Below are positions 52,715 through 59,999 of a stretch of DNA of 64,000 nt, piece after piece (position 1 is the first letter of the stretch; every line of letters begins with the position of its first letter). The stretch comes from Desulfoluna limicola (GTDB lineage: Bacteria > Desulfobacterota > Desulfobacteria > Desulfobacterales > Desulfolunaceae), in NCBI RefSeq assembly GCF_021654575.1, contig NZ_AP024488.1, forward strand, positions 1,798,001 to 1,862,000, written 5' to 3'. The notes below the pieces were generated by a model. The model had not been told where the DNA came from and did not search any database. It was given only the letters and a program-made list of their open reading frames with translations. The position numbers and the translations under genes were made by a program.

Positions 52715-53815
52715 TTACCAGCTCCACCCCATGGAGACCTGAGCCACATAGCGACGATTCTCCTTCTGCCCGGAATAGACGCCCATCTCTTCCCCGTAAG
52801 TGGCCACATCAAATCGAATCAATGTTAAATCCACCGTGGCTCCGGCCGTGTAGTAGCCCTGAGAGAGCCCGCCTCGAACGGCAAGAATCATGGGAAACGT
52901 CAGCTCTGCCCCCATGTGAAGTTTCTTCTCAGTGGAGTCGTCTTCAGCCAGATTATCCGTGATGTCATGGTAATCCAGGGCTTCGGTGAGGGTGAACCCG
53001 AAAAAAGTCTGCTCAAACGCCACACCGGCATTGTACTGAGACTCCTGGTCCCGGGCCTCCCCGAAGTCCATCTCCCTGATGTTGATCCCGGCAAGGCCCA
53101 GACTCACCCGCGTCACTCCTTCAACCTCCCGACTCCAGATCATGCCAAGGTCAAAGGATGCATCACTGCCGTCTTTCTGATCGTCTTTCAGGGTGTCTTC
53201 AAAGTCGTCATCGGCTATGTCCACTGCAGTATAGACCTCGTCGATGCTCTCGCGATTCAGGGCCTTCACCCCAACCCCCAAGCTAAGTCCCGGCACCATG
53301 GGAAGCTCATAGCCTACCCCGACCTGCCCTCCGTAATCCACATCAGAGGTGATATAAAGCTCAGGGTAGGTTGGATTTCGAATGGCCATATCCGCAACCC
53401 CCCGCCCGACACCGGCCACCATCACCCCGGCGCCTCCGACCCGAAAGCCCGCATATATGTCTGCGGCAACCTTGACGTGAAAGTTGTCCCCCACATATTT
53501 ACTCAGAAGTTCGGCGACTTCAGCCGTGTCGTTTTGGTCGATGTCATCAAAATCGTTGTAAAGGTCGTAGCTGTCTTCTGATGCCGCCACCATGGGGTTC
53601 AAAATGCCGAGCCCAACCCCTTCGGTCCGGCTGAGCCCTGCGGGGTTGTAATCAATGGCGTTCTGATCATTGGCCACGGCCGTAAAAGCGCCCCCCATCC
53701 CCAATGGGCGCACGCCCTTGTGGAAGGATCGGTAGGATTCAGCCCATGCTGAAGTGGCCAGAAGCAGGACGACAAAAACGCAAAGGCTGACTCTTGCATA
53801 TTTTGTTAAACGCAT
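52715..53815 (-). CDS. TraF/OmpP1-like outer-membrane beta-barrel protein, copy 1
   Basis: 366 residues from ATG 53815, with AGGAG six bases before; this start makes it exactly as long as copy 3. The signal peptide (core LCVFVVLLLATSAW) is cleaved near AWAES. The mature start PLGMGGAFTAVANDQNAIDY then NPAGLS is the hallmark of the TraF_2/PorV/OmpP1-like barrel family, and the protein ends in VAQVSMGWSW with a terminal aromatic residue as outer-membrane barrels do. Function unknown; no conjugation genes are near. It follows its lipoprotein partner by 28 bases. Near-identical to copy 3 by eye. Confidence 0.8.
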   Translation of the reverse strand: MRLTKYARVSLCVFVVLLLATSAWAESYRSFHKGVRPLGMGGAFTAVANDQNAIDYNPAGLSRTEGVGLGILNPMVAASEDSYDLYNDFDDIDQNDTAEVAELLSKYVGDNFHVKVAADIYAGFRVGGAGVMVAGVGRGVADMAIRNPTYPELYITSDVDYGGQVGVGYELPMVPGLSLGVGVKALNRESIDEVYTAVDIADDDFEDTLKDDQKDGSDASFDLGMIWSREVEGVTRVSLGLAGINIREMDFGEARDQESQYNAGVAFEQTFFGFTLTEALDYHDITDNLAEDDSTEKKLHMGAELTFPMILAVRGGLSQGYYTAGATVDLTLIRFDVATYGEEMGVYSGQKENRRYVAQVSMGWSW

Positions 53816-53843
53816 CATGTTCTCCTCTGTGCTTATCGTCATT

Positions 53844-54641
53844 TTAAGCCCCGAGTCCATTCAGGAAAGAGACATATTCGGCTTCACTGACAGCGCCATT
53901 GCCGTCCAAATCAATTTCCAGAAGAAATGCATCAAGCTCTTCGGCCAGGTCGTTGTTTGATCCCAGTGCCAAGGCTCCCTGTTTAACATACCCCATATTC
54001 ACGCTCATTCGGTCCAGCTGATCGGAGGTCACCGTGATCCCGGTAAAATCATCATCCAATGCGCTGACCCCTGCCTCTGTGAGGGTCACCGTAAATTGCG
54101 CATTGTCATCGCTGTAGTTAAAACAGAGGATCTCTCCTGTCACGAGCAGAAAATCGGTAAATCCGTAAATGCCCAGCTTGGCCTGGCCGTTTTCATCAAG
54201 GGCCGTGCTCCCCCCTGCCGATGCGATGAGTGCCGTAACGGCCTGATCCATCAATGAGGATTTAAGCCAAACCGTTTCACAGGTGAGGCTGCCATCGCCT
54301 GAGGTCCCTATGATTTTCCCTATGAGATCAATACTGCCCTTACTCTCGCCCGAATCCCCGTCACCCGCCTGAATAAGAATCTTAAACGTATCAACCCCAA
54401 CCAGTCCGGCATAGGCACTGGACAGCACATCCAGGGCCTCTTTCCCGCTCATCCCCTCCAAAATGGCAACGGCTCTGTTGTAATCCCCATCATCAACGGC
54501 AATTTTTGCCTCCTCCAGCTTGGATTCGAGGCTCTCATCGTCATCACAGCCCACGCTCAGGACCGTCAGCAGCAACACACAGACCAGCACCAATGCTGTT
54601 CGCAACAGGCTGCCCACACGTTTGATTTCGGTTCTAGCCAT
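53844..54641 (-). CDS. Lipoprotein of the lipoprotein-barrel cassette, copy 1
   Basis: 265 residues behind GGGGGGGAG. The lipobox is LSVGC, with Cys near residue 32, followed by DDDESLESKLEEAKIAVDDG. The segment DDGDYNRAVAILEGMSGKEA then LDVLSSAYAGLVGVDTF looks like one or two TPR-type helical hairpins. The C-terminus DLDGNGAVSEAEYVSFLNG resembles an EF-hand loop (D-x-D-x-N-G-x-x-x-x-x-E), suggesting calcium binding. Aspartates after the Cys may favour inner-membrane retention or surface sorting; this is uncertain. Its stop is 28 bases from the barrel start, so the two are co-expressed. Confidence 0.75.
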   Translation of the reverse strand: MARTEIKRVGSLLRTALVLVCVLLLTVLSVGCDDDESLESKLEEAKIAVDDGDYNRAVAILEGMSGKEALDVLSSAYAGLVGVDTFKILIQAGDGDSGESKGSIDLIGKIIGTSGDGSLTCETVWLKSSLMDQAVTALIASAGGSTALDENGQAKLGIYGFTDFLLVTGEILCFNYSDDNAQFTVTLTEAGVSALDDDFTGITVTSDQLDRMSVNMGYVKQGALALGSNNDLAEELDAFLLEIDLDGNGAVSEAEYVSFLNGLGA

Positions 54642-55039
54642 CTCCCCCCCTCGTTATGATAATCTTCGGTTTGACCATTCCCCTCGACACGGCCCGACGG
54701 CCTGAAAAGAAACACCCTCTCGAGCCGAACGTAACGACAAGGTGAAAACAGCCATAGTGGCACACCGCACGCACCGCTTCTTTCTTAACTCAAAGAGCAA
54801 TCAAAGGCATGATATACAAGTTCTTCCCAGCGATCAAGCATTATACAAAGAGGGCACATGATAACAGATAGATAACAACCACAAACACTGAAATACAGCC
54901 CAACTGAGCAATCAATTCCAAAGGGAACACAGCAAAAAAAGCTGCCTTTTCCCGGAGAACTTCCCTTCGGCAAGACATCGGGCATTTCAGCCGAACAAAA
55001 AAGCGGGAATGCCCCTCGACGCTCCCGCCTTTCAATCAC
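54642..55039. other. Leader of cassette 1 and terminator of cassette 2
   Basis: The gap holds the upstream region of the copy 1 lipoprotein and, at 55003-55028, a terminator for the copy 2 transcript. No gene or repeat is recognised between about 54650 and 55000. Confidence 0.4.
55003..55028 (-). terminator. Terminator of the second cassette
   Basis: On the minus strand GCGGGAG...TTCCCGC around CGTCGAGGGGC, followed by TTTTTTG. It is retained although the barrel gene before it is reduced to a fragment. Confidence 0.8.
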
Positions 55040-55254
55040 GGGATCATTGTAAAATCCACGGAGGCAAAAGGATGGGAAACGTCAACTCTGCACCCATGTG
55101 CAGCTTCTTTTCAGTGGAGTCGTCGCCCACATATCTCCTCAGAAGTTCGGTCACTTCAGCCGTGTCGTTTTGATCGATGTCGTCGACGTCATTATAAAGG
55201 TCGTAGCTGTCTTCAGAAGCCGCCACCATGGGATTCAAAACACCGGTACCTCGG
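55040..55254 (-). pseudogene. Remnant of TraF/OmpP1-like barrel, copy 2 (internal and terminal deletions)
   Basis: In frame, the fragment reads LNPMVAASEDSYDLYNDVDD and TAEVTELLRRYVGD, matching copies 1 and 3, and then jumps directly to DSTEKKLHMGAELTFP, which lies about 190 residues later in the intact proteins. The signal peptide and the first 55 or so residues are also missing: the lipoprotein stop is followed at once by the sequence equivalent to residue 57. After the jump the frame ends within 25 codons. A short GD/D match at the junction suggests deletion between small identities. Confidence 0.85.
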
Positions 55255-56064
55255 TTAAAGGCCTTCCAAAAAGGCCCTCAACTCGGCTTCCGTTACGGTT
55301 CCATCCCCTCCCCCGATCTCAACGATAAAAGCGACGAACTCTTCTGCCAGGTCGTTGTCCCCGTCAAGAGCCGTTATGCCCATGCCAACATAGGCAATGT
55401 CCTGGTTGATGGATGCCAGCTGCCCCGCCCCCACACGGATGGTATCAAAATCGACACCATAATCCGTTTCAAGAGCCTTTATCCACGCCTCGGTAAGAAT
55501 CACCGTGTTGGCGGGAACAACGGTGGGCCCATAGTTGTCACAAAGGATGTCACCCAGGACAAGAATGAAGTCCGTGAACCCGTAGATGGCAAGCGTTACC
55601 TTTCCGTCTTCTGTGAGTGTATTGAGATCGTTCCCAGTCGATGCAAAAAGCGCCGTAATGGCCAGATTCAAAATGGAGAGATTTGTCTCCACCATCGCAC
55701 AGGTCAATGCATTGTCAGCCCGTCCCCCCAGGACCTGACCGATCAAGTCAATACTGCCGTCGGTGCTATCATCATCGCCTTCTTCCACCTCTCGCAAAAT
55801 TTCAAGGGTATCGATGCCCACCAGTCCTGCATACGCACTGGCAAGGACATCCAGAACCTCTCCGGTCTGCGACATGGCTGTCAAAATGGACACCGCCTTG
55901 TCATAGTTGCCGTCGTCAATGGCGATTTTTGCCTCTTCCAGGTTGGATTCAAAGCTGTCATCGTCATCGCAGCCCATGGTGAGGACTGCCAGGAAAAGAA
56001 CACAGACCAGCACCACAGCTGCCCGCAGCAGGCCATTCATGTTTGTGTTATGGATTGTCTCCAT
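55255..56064 (-). CDS. Lipoprotein of the lipoprotein-barrel cassette, copy 2
   Basis: 269 residues behind GGGGGGGCAG. The lipobox is LTMGC, followed by DDDDSFESNLEEAKIAIDDG. The same layout as copies 1 and 3: TPR-like start (NYDKAVSILTAMSQ, LDVLASAYAGLVGIDTLEIL), then YGFTDFILVLGDILCDNYGP, and an EF-hand-like tail weaker than in copy 1 (GGGDGTVTEAELRAFLEGL). Intact, although its barrel partner downstream is destroyed, so it may be non-functional, cross-acting with the other barrels, or decaying. Confidence 0.75.
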   Translation of the reverse strand: METIHNTNMNGLLRAAVVLVCVLFLAVLTMGCDDDDSFESNLEEAKIAIDDGNYDKAVSILTAMSQTGEVLDVLASAYAGLVGIDTLEILREVEEGDDDSTDGSIDLIGQVLGGRADNALTCAMVETNLSILNLAITALFASTGNDLNTLTEDGKVTLAIYGFTDFILVLGDILCDNYGPTVVPANTVILTEAWIKALETDYGVDFDTIRVGAGQLASINQDIAYVGMGITALDGDNDLAEEFVAFIVEIGGGDGTVTEAELRAFLEGL

Positions 56065-56197
56065 CTGCCCCCCCCCTTGAAAAACATTGAATTGATGAGC
56101 TGTTCTCGGCGACGGGCGCTACCCCGGCCATGGGTAAAGCCTGCCGAGACAAGCGCGTCTGCAGGTGAGGCAACATCGGTGATGCAATCGACACTGC

Positions 56198-56262
56198 GCT
56201 CGAAACCTGTTTGTCAAATGTTTCAGAAGCTTGGCCCCCGGCAGGGTCGCCGGAGACACTGT
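56198..56262 (-). repeat. Form A repeat, reversed
   Basis: GAAACCTGTTTGTCAAATG, then AGCTTGGCCCCCGGCAGGG and CGCCGGAGACA. AGCTGAATAGTTAC follows directly (56266-56279), the inverted form of the sequence found on the left of forward copies. Located in the upstream region of the copy 2 lipoprotein. Confidence 0.8.
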
Positions 56263-56511
56263 TGAGCTGAATAGTTACCTCAATAGTAAGGCACAACAGA
56301 CATTGGAGGGGAAATCAGAAGCATTGCAAGGGGTTGAGAATCAGAGGGTTGATGGGAATGGAAATCAGGTTGAAAACCATTATTTGATTATATCAACAAA
56401 GCCGTCCAATGACCATCTCAGCCCATAAAAAAGACGAGAGCCCTGGATGTTCGAATGAAAGGAGTGAAAAACCAACCCCAATCAAGGCACGGCCCCAAAA
56501 AAAGAACAAAA

Positions 56512-56543
56512 AAGGCGGGATCGCCTCAAGACAACCCCGCCTT
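56512..56543 (-). terminator. Terminator downstream of the third cassette
   Basis: On the minus strand AAGGCGGG...CCCGCCTT followed by TTTTG. It lies about 140 bases past the copy 3 barrel stop, beyond the form E element. Confidence 0.8.
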
Positions 56544-56570
56544 TCCATCGGATGTGCAAATGTTCGTTGT

Positions 56571-56676
56571 TATTAACCCGGCGGTTAAATGCGTGAATGT
56601 CGAGGGGCCTTAGCACCCCGATACGTTTGACACCTCTTTCATCTTCTGTGTCGTGTATTACGTTGCCGGGTTAATA
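56571..56676. repeat. Form E element, 106 bp with perfect 12-bp terminal inverted repeats
   Basis: TATTAACCCGGC (56571-56582) and GCCGGGTTAATA (56665-56676) are exact inverted copies. The interior GCGTGAATGTCGAGG, CACCCCGA, GTTTGACACCTC and TTTCATCTTCTG aligns with 30159-30263 at about 85% by eye. It stands eight bases from the barrel stop at 56684. It looks like a miniature mobile element; no flanking duplication of clear length was identified. Confidence 0.8.
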
Positions 56677-56683
56677 CGCTACC

Positions 56684-57784
56684 TTACCAGCTCCAGCCCA
56701 TGGATACCTGAGCCACGTAGCGTCGATCCTCTTTCTGGCCGGCATAGACACCAACCTCTTCCCCGTAAGTGGCCACATCGAAACGAAGCATTTTGAAATC
56801 AACGGTGGCTCCGGCCGTGTAGTACCCCTGGGAAAGACCGCCACGTAAAGCCAGCACCCATGGAAACTTCAACTCCGCCCCCATGTGGAGCTTCTTCTCC
56901 GTGGAGTCGTCTTCCGCCAGGTTATCTGTGATGTCGTGGTAGTCAAACGCCTCGGTCAGGGTAAACCCGAAAAAAGTCTGTTCAAAGGCCACGCCGGCAT
57001 TGTACTGAGACTTCTGATCCCGAGCTTCCCCGAAGTCCATCTCCTTGATGTTGATCCCCGCAAGGCCAAGGCTCACCCGGGTCACCCCTTCAATATCCCG
57101 GCTCCAGATCATGCCAAGGTCAAAGGAAGCATCGCTTCCATCTTTCTGATCGTCTTCAAGGGTGTCCTCGAAGTTGTCATCGGCTATGTCCACAGCCGTG
57201 TAAACTTCGTCAATGCTCTTACGGTTGAGGGCCTTTACCCCGATACCGAGGCTCAACCCCGGAACCATGGGGAGTTCATAGCCGACCCCCACCTGCCCAC
57301 CGTAGTCCACATCGGAGGTGAGGTGAAGTTCAGGGTAGGTAGGGTTTCGGATGGCCATGTCCGCATAGCCACGTCCCACACCGGCCACCATCACTCCGGC
57401 GTTGCCGATACGAAACCCCGTATAAAGGTCGGCGGCCACCTTGACGTGATTGTTCTCCCCCACGTACTTTCTCAGAAGCTCGGTAACTTCAGCCGTGTCG
57501 TCCTGATCGATGTCATCGAAATCCTTGTACAGGTCATAACTGTCTTCGGAGACTTCCACCATGGGGTTGACAATCCCAAGCCCGAAACTCCGGGCACGGC
57601 TGAGACCGGCAGGGTTGTAGTCGATGGCGTTCTGATCATTCGCCACGGCTGTAAAGGCCCCTCCCATGCCCAGGGGGCGCGCCCCCATATGAATCGAGCG
57701 GTAAGGTTCGGCCAAGGAAGCAGTGGCCATCAACAGAACCACCGCAATGCAAAGGCTGATTTTTCCATAATTAGCTGAACGCAT
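56684..57784 (-). CDS. TraF/OmpP1-like outer-membrane beta-barrel protein, copy 3
   Basis: 366 residues from ATG 57784 (MRSANYGKISLC) behind GGAGAAGAAC. Signal peptide core LCIAVVLLMATAS, then SLAEPYRSIHMGARPLGMGG. It matches copy 1 in order and length, differing by scattered conservative substitutions (for example KLHMGAELKFPWVLALRGGL against TFPMILAVRGGL). It ends VAQVSMGWSW. Same barrel family and the same unknown role. Its lipoprotein partner is 30 bases upstream, and a form E element follows its stop directly. Confidence 0.8.
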   Translation of the reverse strand: MRSANYGKISLCIAVVLLMATASLAEPYRSIHMGARPLGMGGAFTAVANDQNAIDYNPAGLSRARSFGLGIVNPMVEVSEDSYDLYKDFDDIDQDDTAEVTELLRKYVGENNHVKVAADLYTGFRIGNAGVMVAGVGRGYADMAIRNPTYPELHLTSDVDYGGQVGVGYELPMVPGLSLGIGVKALNRKSIDEVYTAVDIADDNFEDTLEDDQKDGSDASFDLGMIWSRDIEGVTRVSLGLAGINIKEMDFGEARDQKSQYNAGVAFEQTFFGFTLTEAFDYHDITDNLAEDDSTEKKLHMGAELKFPWVLALRGGLSQGYYTAGATVDFKMLRFDVATYGEEVGVYAGQKEDRRYVAQVSMGWSW

Positions 57785-57814
57785 GTTCTTCTCCTATTGG
57801 CTTGATCGCCTTCA

Positions 57815-58591
57815 CTAAAGGCCGTTGAGATAATCAGCAAGATCCTGATCGGTTAACGTGCCATCGTTGTTGGTGACCTCATTGCGAAAAGCCGTAAACT
57901 CTTCGGACAGGTCATTTGTCTGGCCTCCAAGGGCTGTGATACCCAGAGCAATGTAATCCAGGTCATCTTCGAGCTTGGTCACCAGGCTCGCTGAAAAATC
58001 AGCCGGATCAAAGGTTACGACCAGCGCGTTAATAGCGGCCTCAGTCAAAACGACATCGCTGCCTCCGTTCTGTGTGGAGATCACCTGCCCAAGGTTAAGA
58101 ACCACGTCGGTCAGGGCGTAAATGGCCAGTTTGGCTTTGCCATCGTCGTCAAGGGTTGCAATGGTTCCACCCACGGAATCCAGCAGTGTGGTCTTGGCAA
58201 GATCAATCTGAGCAAGCTTGGTGGTGATGTCCGCAGCGGCAAGGGTGTCGCTCTCTCCGGTACCCAGCATTTTTCCGATAAGATCAATGCTGCCGTCATT
58301 TGTCCCACCGTCATCCACTTGCGATAGAATCTCAAATGTATCGATGCCCGCCAGTCCGGCATGGGCACTGGCAAGTACCTCAAGAACTTCTTGGCCGGTC
58401 ATCCCGTCAAGAATAGAAATGGCTTTGCTGTAGTTTCCGTCATCAATGGCGATTCTCGCCTCTTCCAGTTTGGATGCTGAGCTCCCATCCTCATCGCAGC
58501 CAACCGTAAAAACCGCCAGAATAAGAACACAGATCAACACCATTGCCGTTCGCAACAGGCCTGCCGATTTGTTGGTATGGATTGGATTCAT
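57815..58591 (-). CDS. Lipoprotein of the lipoprotein-barrel cassette, copy 3
   Basis: 258 residues from ATG 58591 (MNPIHTNKSAGLLRTAMVLI) behind GAGGGGAG; an in-frame TTG at 58603 is less likely. The lipobox is FTVGC, followed by DEDGSSASKLEEARIAIDDG. The TPR-like start (NYSKAISILDGMTGQEVLEV) and the domain layout follow copies 1 and 2. The tail NNDGTLTDQDLADYLNGL keeps an EF-hand-like D-x-T-L-T-x-x-x-L pattern but lacks the full ligand set seen in copy 1. It is first in the cassette. Confidence 0.75.
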   Translation of the reverse strand: MNPIHTNKSAGLLRTAMVLICVLILAVFTVGCDEDGSSASKLEEARIAIDDGNYSKAISILDGMTGQEVLEVLASAHAGLAGIDTFEILSQVDDGGTNDGSIDLIGKMLGTGESDTLAAADITTKLAQIDLAKTTLLDSVGGTIATLDDDGKAKLAIYALTDVVLNLGQVISTQNGGSDVVLTEAAINALVVTFDPADFSASLVTKLEDDLDYIALGITALGGQTNDLSEEFTAFRNEVTNNDGTLTDQDLADYLNGL

Positions 58592-58902
58592 AACTCCCCT
58601 CAATCAAGAATAAAATAGTTAAGACCTTGCCGGCTTTCCAGAGCGCAAAAAGCCTTATCAGACATGGTATCTCAACAGCCCGTCACAAGAGCTGTACCAA
58701 CCCCCACACCCGTTACCGGGCAGGATGATTGTCATGCCTGTCGATATGTTCCCTATTCGTCAGGTTTGGCCGGTTACTTTAGTCTTATGGTGTCTAAAAA
58801 AGGGACGATTGCAGGTTAAGTCATGAGGGGGTGCAGGTGACAGGACCCGGCATCGGTCAATGGGGATTGACGCCGGGTAGAATGGAAGAAAGCATAAAAA
58901 AA

Positions 58903-58926
58903 CCTCGTATTGTGTCCAATACGAGG
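58903..58926 (-). terminator. Terminator of the SlyX-like gene
   Basis: On the minus strand CCTCGTATTG, loop GACA, CAATACGAGG, then TTTTTTTATG. Perfect 10-base arms, 23 bases past the stop. Confidence 0.9.
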
Positions 58927-58948
58927 CCCGGAATCCATCGTAAAAAGG

Positions 58949-59155
58949 CTATTCAAACTGAGGTGGTTCAAGCCCCCTGAGTCCCAGCATCGTCTCCAGG
59001 GCGACCACCCGTTCTTCCTGTTCAACAAGATAGGTTTCAAGCATGTCGATGTACTCGGCAAGTTTACGTGAAATCTGAAACTCCGCCTCCTTATACGCCA
59101 GGCGGCTCATCCTTGCTTCCAAGACGTCTCTTTCCCCTTGATCCAGACCGGGCAT
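58949..59155 (-). CDS. SlyX-like small coiled-coil protein
   Basis: 68 residues behind GGGGGG with a clean terminator after it, so it is very likely a real gene. The sequence is one long helix with heptad-like spacing (LAYKEAEFQISRKLAEYIDM, LETYLVEQEERVVALETMLG) and ends LRGLEPPQFE. The R-L-A-x-x-E start of the coil and the E-x-P-P ending resemble SlyX, a small cytoplasmic protein of unknown function, but the match is loose. It stands alone. Confidence 0.5.
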   Translation of the reverse strand: MPGLDQGERDVLEARMSRLAYKEAEFQISRKLAEYIDMLETYLVEQEERVVALETMLGLRGLEPPQFE

Positions 59156-59999
59156 ACCATTTCCCCCCTTCCTGATAGCAGTTATTTCTGCAACAAAAAA
59201 ACCACAAACGGATTACCACACAACACGCATCATAGGAGATATTGCATGCGCCGTATATAAGTTGATCCCATTAAAAAGGCGGGAGAATCCCCCACATGCC
59301 CAAAGAACAGAAAGGGAATGGATCGCGGCTGCCTCACCCCCTCTGAACAACCTATCACAGATCTCTTCGTCACACGTCAGCACAGAGGGCAATAACTACT
59401 TTTCGAGGCATGCACGTGTACGGCCACTGAATACCACATCGCCACTTCATGCAATTACGCTGCGATCTGTTTTTTTATTGATTTTTTTAGTAAACATACA
59501 TATCTACAGCATAACAATGTAAACAAACTGAAATTATGCGATTTACATCGTCAGTCACAAATCGAGCCGGAGCGTAAACAGTCCGTCGTTCATGGTCACC
59601 TTCGGTTCTCACTTTCTTTATACTGCATGTTCGATTAGGGGGGATCCATTGATACGTCACCATCAGGGCAAGTCACCGCCCATTCCATCCTTGCTTCATT
59701 AACGAATCTGCACACATTTCGCTGATGCAACGATCACGGCCTCGAAGGGGTGACGTGTATAAGGTGTACCCAAAGGACCTCATTATCGTTGGTCCATCTG
59801 AGGCACCGATGCACCACCCTCCCCCCCCGCCCCCACGCCGTTTCGTTTCACCCGTGTGGGTTCTCTCAAAACGGGAGGCTGCTTTACTTGTACTTGATCA
59901 TTTTAGCAGCTCGAATCGCTGAGTGCAGAAGGCTTGGCGGCTCTCTTTTGTGAGGGAACCCATCTTTCATTGAAGCCATATGAAGTCAGGAGGAAACAA
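59156..59999. other. Gene-free region before the large lipoprotein
   Basis: 840 bases without a believable gene. An AT-rich stretch at about 59465-59545 (TTGATTTTTTTAGTAAACAT and neighbours) could hold promoters. No repeat family copy, RNA gene or palindrome of note was seen. Confidence 0.4.
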
